Shown here: positions 41,881 to 50,543 of the stretch, piece after piece
How the letters are laid out: each line of letters begins with the position of its first letter
Numbering within the stretch: position 1 is the stretch's first letter
DNA from: Thermoproteus sp.
GTDB lineage: Archaea; Thermoproteota; Thermoprotei; Thermoproteales; Thermoproteaceae
DNA length: 64,000 bases
Assembly: GCA_038893495.1 (NCBI GenBank)
Contig: JAWARJ010000001.1
Coordinates: 1,043,824 to 1,107,823 of the forward strand
Direction of reading: 5' to 3'
Notes under the pieces: model-generated
What the model saw: only the letters and a program-made list of their open reading frames with translations
What the model was told of the DNA's origin: nothing
Databases searched by the model: none
Made by a program: the position numbers and the translations under genes

Positions 41881-43334
41881 TTCAGGAGGTATGTGGGGTT
41901 GTAGACCTCTCCCGTCGCCCTCTTTACAATTTCTTTTGGCGGGTAGACCGCGCCCCACCTGTGTATTTTCTCTCTTAACCACTCCTTTATCTCCGAGAAT
42001 CTGCCCTCTGCGACTACTTCGTCCAGATTGCCGATGGCGTGTCTTATCTGTGCCGCTATGACGTTGCCTAGGGTATAGGTGGGGAAGTAGCCTATACTGC
42101 CGTGGGACCAATGTATGTCTTGTAGAATTCCCTCTGAGTCGTTCTTGGGCCTTATGCCTAACAATCTCTCCATCTCGTCGTTCCATAGGGCGGGGAGGTC
42201 CGCGACTTTTACCTCCCCTGCTATCATCAAACGTTCGAGCCTATAGCGGAGCAGTATGTGTAGGTTGTAGGTCACCTCGTCGGCCTCGGTCCTTATAAGG
42301 CTGGGCCTCACTATGTTGAAGTAGTAGTACAGATCCTCCTCGGAATACCCCTTGAGGACAGACAGGTGTTTCCTCAATATGGGGGCTATGCGGGCCACGA
42401 ATCCTCTAGATCTGCCGATTATATTCTCCCAAAATCTCGACTGGGACTCGTGCACTCCCAGAGATACGCCGGTCCCCACCGGCGTGAAGGCCAGTTTTTC
42501 GTCTATTTGCAACTCGTAGAGCGCATGGCCGAACTCATGTATGGCCGAGAACAGCGGCTCTCTGAAATCTTTAGGCGGATACCTCACCGTGATTCTGACG
42601 TCAAACGGCGACGCGAGGCCTGTCGTGAAGGGATGCGGCGACACATCTATCCTGAAGCGCCCCCGCGGATAGCCTATCACGTCTAAGATCTCCCTAATGG
42701 CCCTTTCGGCCTCCTGTCTGTCGTACGGCTCCTCTTCGAGCTTGTGGCGTTTAGGCCAACCGCGGGCCTCCAACTTGTCTAGAAGTCTCCTGATGCCCGG
42801 CTCTAAGACCGAGAATATCGACTCCACATCCCGCGAAGTTAGGCCCTCTTCGTATAGGTCTAAAAGCGCATCGTAGGGGTGCTCCTCATAGCCCAGCTTG
42901 TCTGCTACAATTTTGGAGAGCTCTATTATGCGCTCTAGATATGGCGCGAAGATCTTAAAGTCCGACCTCTCCTTGGCGTTCTTCCAAGCCACAAACGCCT
43001 CGCTGGTCACTTTGGCGAACTCGGCCACCACCTCGGGGGGAACTCTCCTGTAGAACTTGAGGTCTCTCTCCAACATCCTTATGATGCCCCTCTCGATATC
43101 GGTTAAGTCCTTCTCCTCTTTGGCCTTGTCTATAAGCTTTACAAAAGACTCGTCGAGCATTAATTTCTGTATAAGTTTAGCTATCTCGGCGCTCGCTAGA
43201 GATCTGCCGCTTATGCCCTCCTCGGGCATGTAGACCTCTCGGTCCCAGCCCAGAACGCTCGAGGCGTGGCTCAAAGCCCATATGGCCTTATATCGCTCTA
43301 GGATCTCCTTAACCGTCTCGGACTTTACGTCCAT
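41856..43334 (-). CDS. M32 metallocarboxypeptidase (carboxypeptidase Taq family)
   Basis: 492 residues, the family's normal length. The zinc motif HEFGH is at 266-270, preceded by SAIHEFGH and followed by VHESQSRFWEN (Glu ligand), EEDLYYYFNIVRPSLIRTEADEVTYNLHI and WSHGSIGYFPTYTLG, all diagnostic for M32. The cytoplasmic enzyme removes C-terminal amino acids from peptides. The ATG at 43334 follows an A/T-poor region without a clear TATA, and the preceding gene on this strand ends 29 bp upstream, so it may belong to the same transcript as the ATPase pair. Confidence 0.88.
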   Translation of the reverse strand: MDVKSETVKEILERYKAIWALSHASSVLGWDREVYMPEEGISGRSLASAEIAKLIQKLMLDESFVKLIDKAKEEKDLTDIERGIIRMLERDLKFYRRVPPEVVAEFAKVTSEAFVAWKNAKERSDFKIFAPYLERIIELSKIVADKLGYEEHPYDALLDLYEEGLTSRDVESIFSVLEPGIRRLLDKLEARGWPKRHKLEEEPYDRQEAERAIREILDVIGYPRGRFRIDVSPHPFTTGLASPFDVRITVRYPPKDFREPLFSAIHEFGHALYELQIDEKLAFTPVGTGVSLGVHESQSRFWENIIGRSRGFVARIAPILRKHLSVLKGYSEEDLYYYFNIVRPSLIRTEADEVTYNLHILLRYRLERLMIAGEVKVADLPALWNDEMERLLGIRPKNDSEGILQDIHWSHGSIGYFPTYTLGNVIAAQIRHAIGNLDEVVAEGRFSEIKEWLREKIHRWGAVYPPKEIVKRATGEVYNPTYLLNYLENKYR

Positions 43335-43363
43335 ATCTCTACGTCCAATATGATTATTATCAG

Positions 43364-44143
43364 TTACTCTATCGGGACTTCCAACTCCTTAGTGGAGGAG
43401 AGGGCCATGAGGAGCTCCCTCACGGTGGAATCAGGCCTCGACTTGAGCCAGGAGAGCGCCGCCTTGACTTTATCGGGGCAGAATGCGGAGATTATCTCCT
43501 CTACGTCCCTCTCGTCCAACACGTCGGGTAGCTGGACGGAGACCGAGGCCAATATGTTGCCTAGAGGCGGCACTCTAGAGGCGAGCTTCTCGTAGACTTC
43601 AGGCAGGAAGGACACGACGAAGCCGGCTCTGTCTAGACCCATGTTCCTTATCCTATGTAGCGCAGACGCCGCTTGGAAGAATTGAGGGTCGTCGGTGCTC
43701 GGCATCCACTCGTCGAGGGCCACCACTAACCTGCCTGGGGCCAAGTCTAAGGCGGCCGAAAGCGTCCAGGAGGGATCTCCCTGCGCGAGCGCCAAAAGGC
43801 CTTGGAAGCCATAACGCCTATGTATATCTACTATCTTCGACTTAGCCGCCCTGTTCTGGACGGCCAGCCTCCAAGCCACCACGGCCGCTACGTAGGCCAG
43901 ACTTCTTTCAGGTAGCTCCGTCGCGTCTATATAGATACAAGGGACGCGCTCGCAGAGCGCATAGAGGACTTGTGTCTTCCCCATCCCAGCCCTCCCTATT
44001 AGGGCCGATAGGGGGTATCTCGACGAGAGCTCTACGAGCTCCTCCAGCGCGCCGAGCCAACGCCTCCCTACGAGCTTCACTTCGCGCTTAGCGACAGGCC
44101 ATGTGGGTATGGCGCACGACACGTATGTCGATACATAAGACAA
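43364..44143 (-). CDS. Archaeal P-loop (STAND/AAA-like) ATPase
   Basis: 259 residues. Walker A GRAGMGKT is at about 50-57, and Walker B LVVALDEWMPS near 140. The layout resembles archaeal NTPases of the STAND/AAA group. The TTG at 44143 is the widest start; a TATA-like TTTAATTG at 44146-44153 suggests that GTG 44122 (leaderless) may be the true one, giving 252 residues. The C-terminal part (residues 210-255) lacks the usual winged helix in full. Cellular role unknown. It follows the small HTH-like protein by 17 bp on the same strand. Confidence 0.65.
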   Translation of the reverse strand: MSYVSTYVSCAIPTWPVAKREVKLVGRRWLGALEELVELSSRYPLSALIGRAGMGKTQVLYALCERVPCIYIDATELPERSLAYVAAVVAWRLAVQNRAAKSKIVDIHRRYGFQGLLALAQGDPSWTLSAALDLAPGRLVVALDEWMPSTDDPQFFQAASALHRIRNMGLDRAGFVVSFLPEVYEKLASRVPPLGNILASVSVQLPDVLDERDVEEIISAFCPDKVKAALSWLKSRPDSTVRELLMALSSTKELEVPIE

Positions 44144-44159
44144 TTAAAGAACTGGAATA

Positions 44160-44642
44160 TTACTGGTGTATCTTTTTGATGTAGCCGTAGCCCCTGCCGT
44201 TTATATACACCTTCTCGTCTCCTCCCTCTAGGAGGAGATATCTCCCTTTCATCTCGGCGAGGAGTTTCGCAAGCCTCTCGACGAACTCGGCGTCGGAGAT
44301 GCCGAGCCTGCTCTTGACGTATTCCTTCACCGCCTTTATGGGCGCGTAGCCCGTAGGGCCCGCCGAATGTCTTATAGCGAGATCCAAGACTGCAACGAAG
44401 TCGAGGCCGTCCGGCCGCCTGCCCTCAAGCCTAGAAATTCTGTCCTCCAGCTCTAAAATCTTGCCGAGCACCAGCCCCCAATCTATTACATACCTCACGC
44501 CCCTGCCAGCCTGTTCGGGCCGCGCTCCAAGCCTATCGGCGAGCTCCTCGGCCGTGAGGCCGAGCCTCTTGGCGACCCTCTCTAGATCGCTCCGCCTGAT
44601 ATACAAGACCCCCTGCTCGGTTAGATTCACCGCTATCTCCAC
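44160..44642 (-). CDS. Small protein with HTH-like segments, unknown function
   Basis: 160 residues. An N-terminal helical part (YIRRSDLERVAKRLGLTAEELADRLG) looks like a helix-turn-helix. A short coiled-coil-like stretch (LGKILELEDRISRLEGR) is followed by a second possible winged-helix region (about 85-155: AVKEYVKSRLGISDAEFVERLAKLLAEMKGRYLLLEGG). It lies 17 bp upstream of the ATPase gene on the same strand. DNA binding is likely but not certain; I recognise no family. Confidence 0.55.
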   Translation of the reverse strand: MEIAVNLTEQGVLYIRRSDLERVAKRLGLTAEELADRLGARPEQAGRGVRYVIDWGLVLGKILELEDRISRLEGRRPDGLDFVAVLDLAIRHSAGPTGYAPIKAVKEYVKSRLGISDAEFVERLAKLLAEMKGRYLLLEGGDEKVYINGRGYGYIKKIHQ

Positions 44643-44703
44643 GTAGAGCCCCCTAGGCGCAATTTAAGTCGCCAGCAATTAAAAATAGTATTGTCTCTTC
44701 TCC

Positions 44704-45390
44704 GTGGCCGACCTCAGACTTCTAGTCGAAAAGGCCGTGTCGGCCGTCGAGTTGCGGGAGGAGGAGTTCGTGGCGCCTGTCCTCCGTAAGGCTGGCGTAA
44801 ATCTGTTCGAGTTGTTGGTTGCCGTAATTTTGACGCAAAATACCTCCGACAGAAACGCCTTCCGTGCCTATTACAACTTAAAGGGCGCGGTAGGCGAGAT
44901 AACGCCGCAAGCACTTCTGGCGCTGGGCGAAGAGAAGCTAGCGGAGCTCATAAGGCCTGCCGGCATGAATAGGATTAGGGCGAAGAACCTAATAGAGCTG
45001 TCGAGAAGAGTCCTAGACGTAGATCTAAATTCGATGAGGGACATGCCAGCGGACAAGGCGCGCGCCTTCCTTAAATCCCTGCCGGGAGTCGGCGATAAGA
45101 CGGCAGATGTCATACTGGTCAATCTAGGTAAGCCGGCCTTCCCTGTCGACACGCACATAACTAGAATAGCTACGCGTTGGGGCATCGGCAAGAAATACGA
45201 AGAGATAAGCAGATGGTTTCTAGAGAACTTCCCGCCAAATAGATATCTAGAGGTCCACCTCAAATTAATCCAATTCGGTAGGGACTACTGCCGGGCGCGC
45301 GCGCCGCGATGTAAAGAATGTCCAGTGGGGGACCTCTGCCCCTGGCCTGGTAAGATCAACGCGACGCCAGAAACGCAACGGCGTCCTTAG
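44704..45390 (+). CDS. nth: Endonuclease III-type DNA glycosylase/AP lyase
   Basis: 228 residues. The helix-hairpin-helix LPGVGDKTADVIL contains catalytic Lys132, and VDTHITR holds Asp149. A C-terminal 4Fe-4S cluster is formed by C196, C203, C206 and C212 (spacing 6-2-5). It removes oxidised pyrimidines and cuts the abasic site in base-excision repair. Lys at the catalytic position indicates a bifunctional glycosylase/lyase. The GTG start follows an A/T-rich stretch (AATTAAAAATAG). The 3' end overlaps the convergent glycosidase gene by 35 nt. Confidence 0.88.
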   Translation: MADLRLLVEKAVSAVELREEEFVAPVLRKAGVNLFELLVAVILTQNTSDRNAFRAYYNLKGAVGEITPQALLALGEEKLAELIRPAGMNRIRAKNLIELSRRVLDVDLNSMRDMPADKARAFLKSLPGVGDKTADVILVNLGKPAFPVDTHITRIATRWGIGKKYEEISRWFLENFPPNRYLEVHLKLIQFGRDYCRARAPRCKECPVGDLCPWPGKINATPETQRRP

Positions 45391-47236
45391 GTCCCAACTT
45401 CACTTTGATGGGGTCCGGCCCCTCTACTTCCCCCGTTCCTGCAATCCGTTCGAGCCTCCCGACGCCACTAGTGAGTATTAGGGCTTCCAGCTTCTCGTAG
45501 GAATGGTTGATGGCCACTACGAGGTCCTTGTTTCCCCCCTCAAACACCGATACCTCAACTCTGGGGTCTGTCGACAGGTAGCGGACGTCGAGCCCTGCCA
45601 TATGGGCCAAGGCCGCGTATATTCTGTGATAACCTCTAAGCCAATCTACGCGCTCCATCTCCGCGAGGATAATCTCGAAGGGTATTGTCGAAAGCACGGC
45701 GTTCTTCCTGGCGACTAAAACAGGCCTATTTCTGTGGTCCACGGCTATGACATCGGCGTCTATCGGCTTTATCGCATAGGTGTAGACCGAATCATCTAGG
45801 GCGAACTCGAGCTCCTCTCCGGCCTTTATGGGCCCGAAGTCCTTGACGAACTTCATCCTAAATATGCCGCTGTAGCGGAGCCCCACACTGCCGGGAATCA
45901 ACGTGTTGTCCACGCCGAAGAGGTCGCGCCAGAGGTGCGTAGCGGCCTCGTGGAGCGCCGAGGCTCCTCTGAACTTCCTGAAAAACGAGGCGTAGACAGT
46001 CCCCCCGGACGTCGCGACCTCATATGCGAGGCGCCAAGTGGTCGCCAGCGCCGAAAGCGCCGAGGGGAATATGAGCAACTTCTTCCCCCTAACCCTATCC
46101 CTAGACAGCTCGTAGATGGAGGATATACGTAAGCCGGCCATAAAGCCCAGCGAAAGCGCCATCAAGGCTGGCTTCACTCCAGGATAGTTGCGCCAGCTCT
46201 GTTGTACGAACTCGTAGTCCCTATACATGTAGAAGGGCACGACGACCGAGGCGAGGGCCTCGGGCCTTTTGAACTCTCTGCCTAAGCCGGCCTCTTCAAG
46301 CGCCTTGAGGTCCTCCGAAAACTTCTTGACGGCTATGGCGGCCGGCTTTAAGCTGCCGTCGGCCCTCACGAGGCCGAACCCCAGCTCTAAGAGTCTCCAC
46401 TCGTACGGCGGATCGCCCTCCTGCGCGAAGTCGGAAAAACACCAGATAAACGCGCCGATGGCTCCATGGGCCAGAGAGGACCAAAGGACGTCGTTTATGA
46501 ACCTCGCGTGTAGGTCCTCCGAGAATTGATATGTGCTGAAGCCGAACTCCTCCAATAAGACCGGCATCTCTCCGTCGTTAGAGAAGAGCTCTATATAGGC
46601 GGGATAGAGGTAGGAATGGCGTATAGGGTCCGTGTCGTATAGATATAGGTGGGGCCCCACCCAATCCACGAGCCCCTTGACGTTAGGAGTCTCCTGCAGA
46701 TAGGAGTCGGGCACGTCGCCGGATGAAAACGGATGGGCGGAATCTGCCGACTTGACGGCAGAGGAGTAGGCTCTCAGCAAATTCATAGCCTCCTCTCTAT
46801 TCCTGGCTCGCTTCACGAGGCTGAGCTCGTTGCTTAAAATCCACCCGCCCAGCGCCCTATGCCCTCTAAGCCTCTCGACAATCTTTGAGACAGAGTTGAC
46901 GCCCCGGCTCACCGCGGAGGGCTCGTACACGTCCCAATCGGGGGCCCACGGCAAGGCCCAATTGCGGCCCGACATATGGCCGACTATTAAAGTGGGAAAG
47001 CCCACAAGTCCCCTCTCGCCCAGCATGTCCATAAACTGGCCTAACCGCGCCAACGCGCTTTCGGACACACCGCCGTACCGGTCGAAGAAGTCCTCCGCCA
47101 AAATGAAGAAGCGGACGCCCCTTATGCCGAGGGCCCTTATCGCGTCTAGGTCTTCCTTGATGTCGTCGTAGTTCCACTCCTTCCACATTTTTATGTTGTG
47201 TTTACGCGGCCAGTAGTTCACTCCAAGTAGGAACAT
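45356..47236 (-). CDS. Glycoside hydrolase (clan A, GH5/GH2-like barrel)
   Basis: 626 residues without a signal peptide. The N-terminal barrel (1-300) starts LGVNYWPRKHNIKMW, has the acid/base Glu137 in GWILSNELS and the probable nucleophile Glu230 in VLLEEFGFS, the order expected in clan GH-A (GH5, GH2 or GH42-like). The second half (300-626) contains a Rossmann-like trimerisation-type region (LLIFPSALSALATTWRLA, GGTVYASFF) and a beta domain at the end, rather like GH42 beta-galactosidases. Substrate unknown: a cytoplasmic beta-glycoside or a glycan intermediate. It follows the sulfatase-fold gene by 25 bp on the same strand, an apparent operon. Confidence 0.72.
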   Translation of the reverse strand: MFLLGVNYWPRKHNIKMWKEWNYDDIKEDLDAIRALGIRGVRFFILAEDFFDRYGGVSESALARLGQFMDMLGERGLVGFPTLIVGHMSGRNWALPWAPDWDVYEPSAVSRGVNSVSKIVERLRGHRALGGWILSNELSLVKRARNREEAMNLLRAYSSAVKSADSAHPFSSGDVPDSYLQETPNVKGLVDWVGPHLYLYDTDPIRHSYLYPAYIELFSNDGEMPVLLEEFGFSTYQFSEDLHARFINDVLWSSLAHGAIGAFIWCFSDFAQEGDPPYEWRLLELGFGLVRADGSLKPAAIAVKKFSEDLKALEEAGLGREFKRPEALASVVVPFYMYRDYEFVQQSWRNYPGVKPALMALSLGFMAGLRISSIYELSRDRVRGKKLLIFPSALSALATTWRLAYEVATSGGTVYASFFRKFRGASALHEAATHLWRDLFGVDNTLIPGSVGLRYSGIFRMKFVKDFGPIKAGEELEFALDDSVYTYAIKPIDADVIAVDHRNRPVLVARKNAVLSTIPFEIILAEMERVDWLRGYHRIYAALAHMAGLDVRYLSTDPRVEVSVFEGGNKDLVVAINHSYEKLEALILTSGVGRLERIAGTGEVEGPDPIKVKLGPKDAVAFLASR

Positions 47237-47261
47237 GGAACGATAGATCCCTATTAAAATA

Positions 47262-48404
47262 TCAATTGGGATATATACGTCCTGGCTCTCTAGATCTATA
47301 TCTATATAGCTCTTTAATTCTATCTATTGAGTCCACAAATTGCTTCTGGGAGGGGGCTATTAAAGGCCCGAAGGACTCCGCCAGAGGCGGCCTCTGCTCT
47401 ATGTTGCCTCCATCCGCAATATTTAGCAAGATGGAGTATACCGTGGCAAGGCTCACGGGCTCTCTAAGCTTAATACGCCTAGGCGATTTGACCCACAACG
47501 GGACTTTGACGAGCTCGTCGTACAGCCAATAGCCGTGCCCCAACGCTCCGTGCTCGCCTAACATCTGGCCGTGGTCGGACACCACAACTATAGAGAACCC
47601 CTTAAGCGCGGCGACTATCCGCCTCAAGACGTTAGATAGATAGCGTACCTGTCTGGGATAGTGTTTCCTCCAAGTATTTGTAATTCTCGGCGGTGCCCTC
47701 CCGTCGACTAGCGCCTTTATGTAGGCCCTGCCGGATCTAGCCCAGTCGGTTGCGGTATAGGGCTCGTGCACCTCCATTAAGTTCATAAAAAGGAAGACAG
47801 GCCTCTCGCCGGACAGCCTCTCGACGATCTTAGCGGCTAGCTTAGCTCCCTTCTCCCTAGGTATGCCCAATGCCAACAGCTCTATGGATTTCGCTAGGAG
47901 CTTCGCGGAGGAAATGGGCCCGTTGCGGAAAAATGCCTTCAATACGGTCTTGACTGTAGCCCCCTCTTCGAATATCTCCTTTATCGCCTCTATCTCCTTC
48001 TCGTTGAGTCTAATGCCCCTATTGAGGTAGCCCACGCTTATGTCGTAAAACTCGTCGAACTTAAAGCCGAAGTATTCATTCACATAGGGATTAGCCGAGA
48101 GGCCCACTGTCTTGTACCCCAAGTCTTTCAGTTGGCCCAGCACTCCCCCCCTCAACTTGTTCATTAACGCCAAGGCCCTCTCTCTGGCGACGCCCAGCCA
48201 GTTCCACCCCAGCCATCTATTGGGCTCATGTACGCCATGTTCTGAAGGGTAGAGGCTTGTGAACATAGATATGTGCGCCGGCAAGGTCCAAGGGGCTGTG
48301 GTCCACGCCATATATTTCCTGAAGCCCAATTGGTTGAGCCAGTCGAAATCGGCAGAATAGTCCCAACGTAAGGTGTCCAGCACTATTAGCGCTATGTTCT
48401 CCAC
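47262..48404 (-). CDS. Sulfatase/alkaline phosphatase-superfamily enzyme with Thr at the nucleophile position
   Basis: 380 residues. The sulfatase fold is clear: IVLDTLRWDY (Asp10 metal ligand), the active-site helix APWTLPAHISMFTSLYPSEHGV, and VVVSDHGQMLGEHG with the Asp-His ligands. In sulfatases the active-site residue is Cys or Ser in C/S-x-P-x-R; here it is Thr40 in T-L-P-A-H, and the Arg is His. This is a phosphoesterase-type signature, so a phosphatase, phosphodiesterase or phosphoglycerol-type transferase is as likely as a sulfatase. The ATG follows a TATA-like box at 48422-48432. It is the first gene of an operon with the glycosidase. Confidence 0.72.
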   Translation of the reverse strand: MENIALIVLDTLRWDYSADFDWLNQLGFRKYMAWTTAPWTLPAHISMFTSLYPSEHGVHEPNRWLGWNWLGVARERALALMNKLRGGVLGQLKDLGYKTVGLSANPYVNEYFGFKFDEFYDISVGYLNRGIRLNEKEIEAIKEIFEEGATVKTVLKAFFRNGPISSAKLLAKSIELLALGIPREKGAKLAAKIVERLSGERPVFLFMNLMEVHEPYTATDWARSGRAYIKALVDGRAPPRITNTWRKHYPRQVRYLSNVLRRIVAALKGFSIVVVSDHGQMLGEHGALGHGYWLYDELVKVPLWVKSPRRIKLREPVSLATVYSILLNIADGGNIEQRPPLAESFGPLIAPSQKQFVDSIDRIKELYRYRSREPGRIYPN

Positions 48405-48436
48405 GTGCCGGCCTCAGTCGGCATTTATATATGTCG

Positions 48437-48451
48437 CTCACATCTCGTGAG
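48437..48451. promoter_or_regulatory. Inverted repeat upstream of the sulfatase-fold gene (possible operator)
   Basis: CTCAC-ATCTC-GTGAG, a perfect 5-bp inverted repeat, begins 5 bp upstream of the TATA-like box of the sulfatase-fold gene in the divergent region shared with fba. A further CTCAC occurs at about 48469-48473. Such a place would suit an activator or repressor of either gene. Short repeats can arise by chance. Confidence 0.3.
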
Positions 48452-48535
48452 TAAACGACATGAGGTACACTCACGCGGCCATGTGTTATACGATAGGTAT
48501 AATATGGCTAGAAAGATTTAATAGCCAGTTCGCTC

Positions 48536-49363
48536 ATGCCTATTATGAGAGGCTACACACTAACCGATAAGTTCAAGTCGATATTCGCCAGGCGTGGCCG
48601 CTCGATAATACTGGCGTACGACCACGGCATAGAGCACGGCCCCACCGACTTTTTAGACAACGTCGATTCGGCGGACCCCGAATATATATTGAAGATCGCC
48701 CGCGAGGCCGAATTCGACGGGGTGGTGTTCCAAAGGGGCATAGCCGAGAAGTACTACGACGGCAGTGTGCCGTTGATCCTTAAGCTTAACGGCAAGACGT
48801 CGTTGTACAACGGCGCGCCCATATCGGCGCCCAACTGCACGGTCGAGGAGGCCGTAAGCCTTGGCGCCAGCGCGGTCGGCTTCACGATATATGCAGGTAG
48901 CGACTACGAGTGGAAACAGGTGGAATATCTAGCCCAAATAAAACGGGACGCCGTGAAGTTCGACGTGCCTTTAGTCATATGGTCGTATCCGAGAGGAGGC
49001 AAGGTGGACACCAAGTACAACGGCAACGAGAACCATCCAGAGGTGGTGGCCTACGCGGCCAGGATAGCCCTAGAGCTGGGGGCCGACGCCATGAAGATAA
49101 AATATACGGGAGACCCCAAGTCCTTCGCCTGGGCGGTCAAGGCCGCAGGGAAGGTGCCCGTGTTGATGTCGGGAGGCCCTAAGACCAAGACGGACGAAGA
49201 GTTCTTGAGGCAAGTCGAGGAGGTAATCAGCGCGGGCGCTTTAGGCGTAGCCGTCGGCCGGAACGTATGGCAGAGGAAGAACGCCGTGGAGTTCGGCAAG
49301 TTGCTAGGAGAAATAGTCTACAACGGCAAGAGCGTAAAGGAGGTAGTCAAGGTGGCCCTATGA
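48536..49363 (+). CDS. fba: Archaeal class I fructose-bisphosphate aldolase (DhnA type)
   Basis: 275 residues if started at ATG 48536; ATG 48545 is an alternative. The DhnA-type barrel shows LAYDHGIEHGP, FQRGIAEKYYDG and AMKIKYTGDPKSF with the Schiff-base Lys189, and the phosphate loop GPKTKTDEEFL. It cleaves or forms fructose 1,6-bisphosphate. The start of pfp overlaps its stop (ATGA). The fba-pfp order is known from Thermoproteus tenax, where the pair acts in the reversible EMP pathway. TATA-like GATTTAATAG at 48512-48521. Confidence 0.9.
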   Translation: MPIMRGYTLTDKFKSIFARRGRSIILAYDHGIEHGPTDFLDNVDSADPEYILKIAREAEFDGVVFQRGIAEKYYDGSVPLILKLNGKTSLYNGAPISAPNCTVEEAVSLGASAVGFTIYAGSDYEWKQVEYLAQIKRDAVKFDVPLVIWSYPRGGKVDTKYNGNENHPEVVAYAARIALELGADAMKIKYTGDPKSFAWAVKAAGKVPVLMSGGPKTKTDEEFLRQVEEVISAGALGVAVGRNVWQRKNAVEFGKLLGEIVYNGKSVKEVVKVAL

Positions 49364-50370
49364 AGATAGGGGTACTCACCGGAGGGGGAGACGCGCCCGG
49401 CCTCAATATAGCCGTATATACATTCGTAAAACTCGCCGAAAAGAAACACGAAGTATATGCAATACTGCACGGCTGGAAGGGCCTGCTCAATAGGGAGGTC
49501 AAGAGGGTCTCTTCGGCCGACCTTCTGGATTGGGCCTTCGCAGGGGGCACATACATAAAGACATCTAGGACCAATCCCTTTAAGGACGAAGAAAGGGCCA
49601 AGGTCCTCGCTAGGAACGTGGAGGAGCTCGGTCTGGACGTCGTGGTGGCCATAGGTGGCGACGACACGTTGGGAGCCGCCGGCGAGGCGCAGAGGCGCGG
49701 GATTCTAGACGCCGTGGGGATACCCAAGACTATAGATAACGATGTGTGGGGGACCGACTACACTATAGGTTTCGACACGGCCGTTAACGAGGCCGTCAAG
49801 GCCGCCGAAAACTTCAAGACCACCTTAGTGTCGCACGAACGCGTAGGCGTGGTGGAGGTCATGGGGAGGGAGGCGGGGTGGATAGCCCTACACACGGGGC
49901 TGTCCACCATGGCAGACTTCGTGTTGATACCGGAGAGAGAAGTAAGTTGGGACTTCGTGGCGGAACGCGTGAAGAAGGCGTACGAGTCCAAGAAGTGGGC
50001 CTTAGTGATAGTCTCAGAGGGCGTGAAGTCGTACGGCGGACCTGTCGATGAGTTCGGCCACGTGAGGCTCGGCGGCGTCGGCAACGAGCTGGCGGCGTTC
50101 CTCGAAAAGAAAACTGGCCTCGAGACCAGGGCGGCGATACCTGGCCACATAATAAGGGGAGCTCCGCCTACGGCCTTCGATAGAGTCCTTGCGGTCAGAT
50201 ACGCCACAGCGGCCTACGAGGCGGTTGAGGAGGGCAAATTCGGCGTCATGACGGCGTATAGAGAAGGCGAGATAACCTACGTGCCCATAACCGAAGTAGT
50301 GGGCAAGAATAAGCTGGTTGGAGGGCCCTGGCTTAAGCTTTACGAGACCTACTGGGGCGTCGAGGTTTGA
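49360..50370 (+). CDS. pfp: PPi-dependent 6-phosphofructokinase
   Basis: 336 residues from ATG 49360, overlapping the fba stop; the longer frame from 49267 is rejected. The phosphofructokinase core has LTGGGDAPGLN, GGDDT (Asp102 instead of Gly) and PKTIDND with Lys123 before Thr-Ile-Asp. Both are marks of the PPi-using type, which phosphorylates fructose 6-phosphate reversibly. MGREAGWIAL is the sugar-binding segment. It is translationally coupled to fba. A T-rich stretch after the stop (TAAGTTTTTAAG and further) may end the transcript. Confidence 0.92.
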   Translation: MKIGVLTGGGDAPGLNIAVYTFVKLAEKKHEVYAILHGWKGLLNREVKRVSSADLLDWAFAGGTYIKTSRTNPFKDEERAKVLARNVEELGLDVVVAIGGDDTLGAAGEAQRRGILDAVGIPKTIDNDVWGTDYTIGFDTAVNEAVKAAENFKTTLVSHERVGVVEVMGREAGWIALHTGLSTMADFVLIPEREVSWDFVAERVKKAYESKKWALVIVSEGVKSYGGPVDEFGHVRLGGVGNELAAFLEKKTGLETRAAIPGHIIRGAPPTAFDRVLAVRYATAAYEAVEEGKFGVMTAYREGEITYVPITEVVGKNKLVGGPWLKLYETYWGVEV

Positions 50371-50543
50371 GGCGATAAGTTTTTAAGCGGGATTATTTAA
50401 GCGATTTCTGGACTTTGCCGTAGGTCGCCGTAATTTTCTGTTAGTTTTTTATCGTTGGGCGTCTCTCATCTATAAGAGTTTCTTCGCTGAAAAACGCTTA
50501 TTTTTTGTAGTTAAGTTTTTATATTTCTGCTTTCTCTAAGCAC

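Noticed and set aside
49267-49359. Extended start of pfp
   Set aside because: It overlaps the fba coding region in another frame. ATG 49360 gives the standard PFP N terminus and the usual ATGA overlap.
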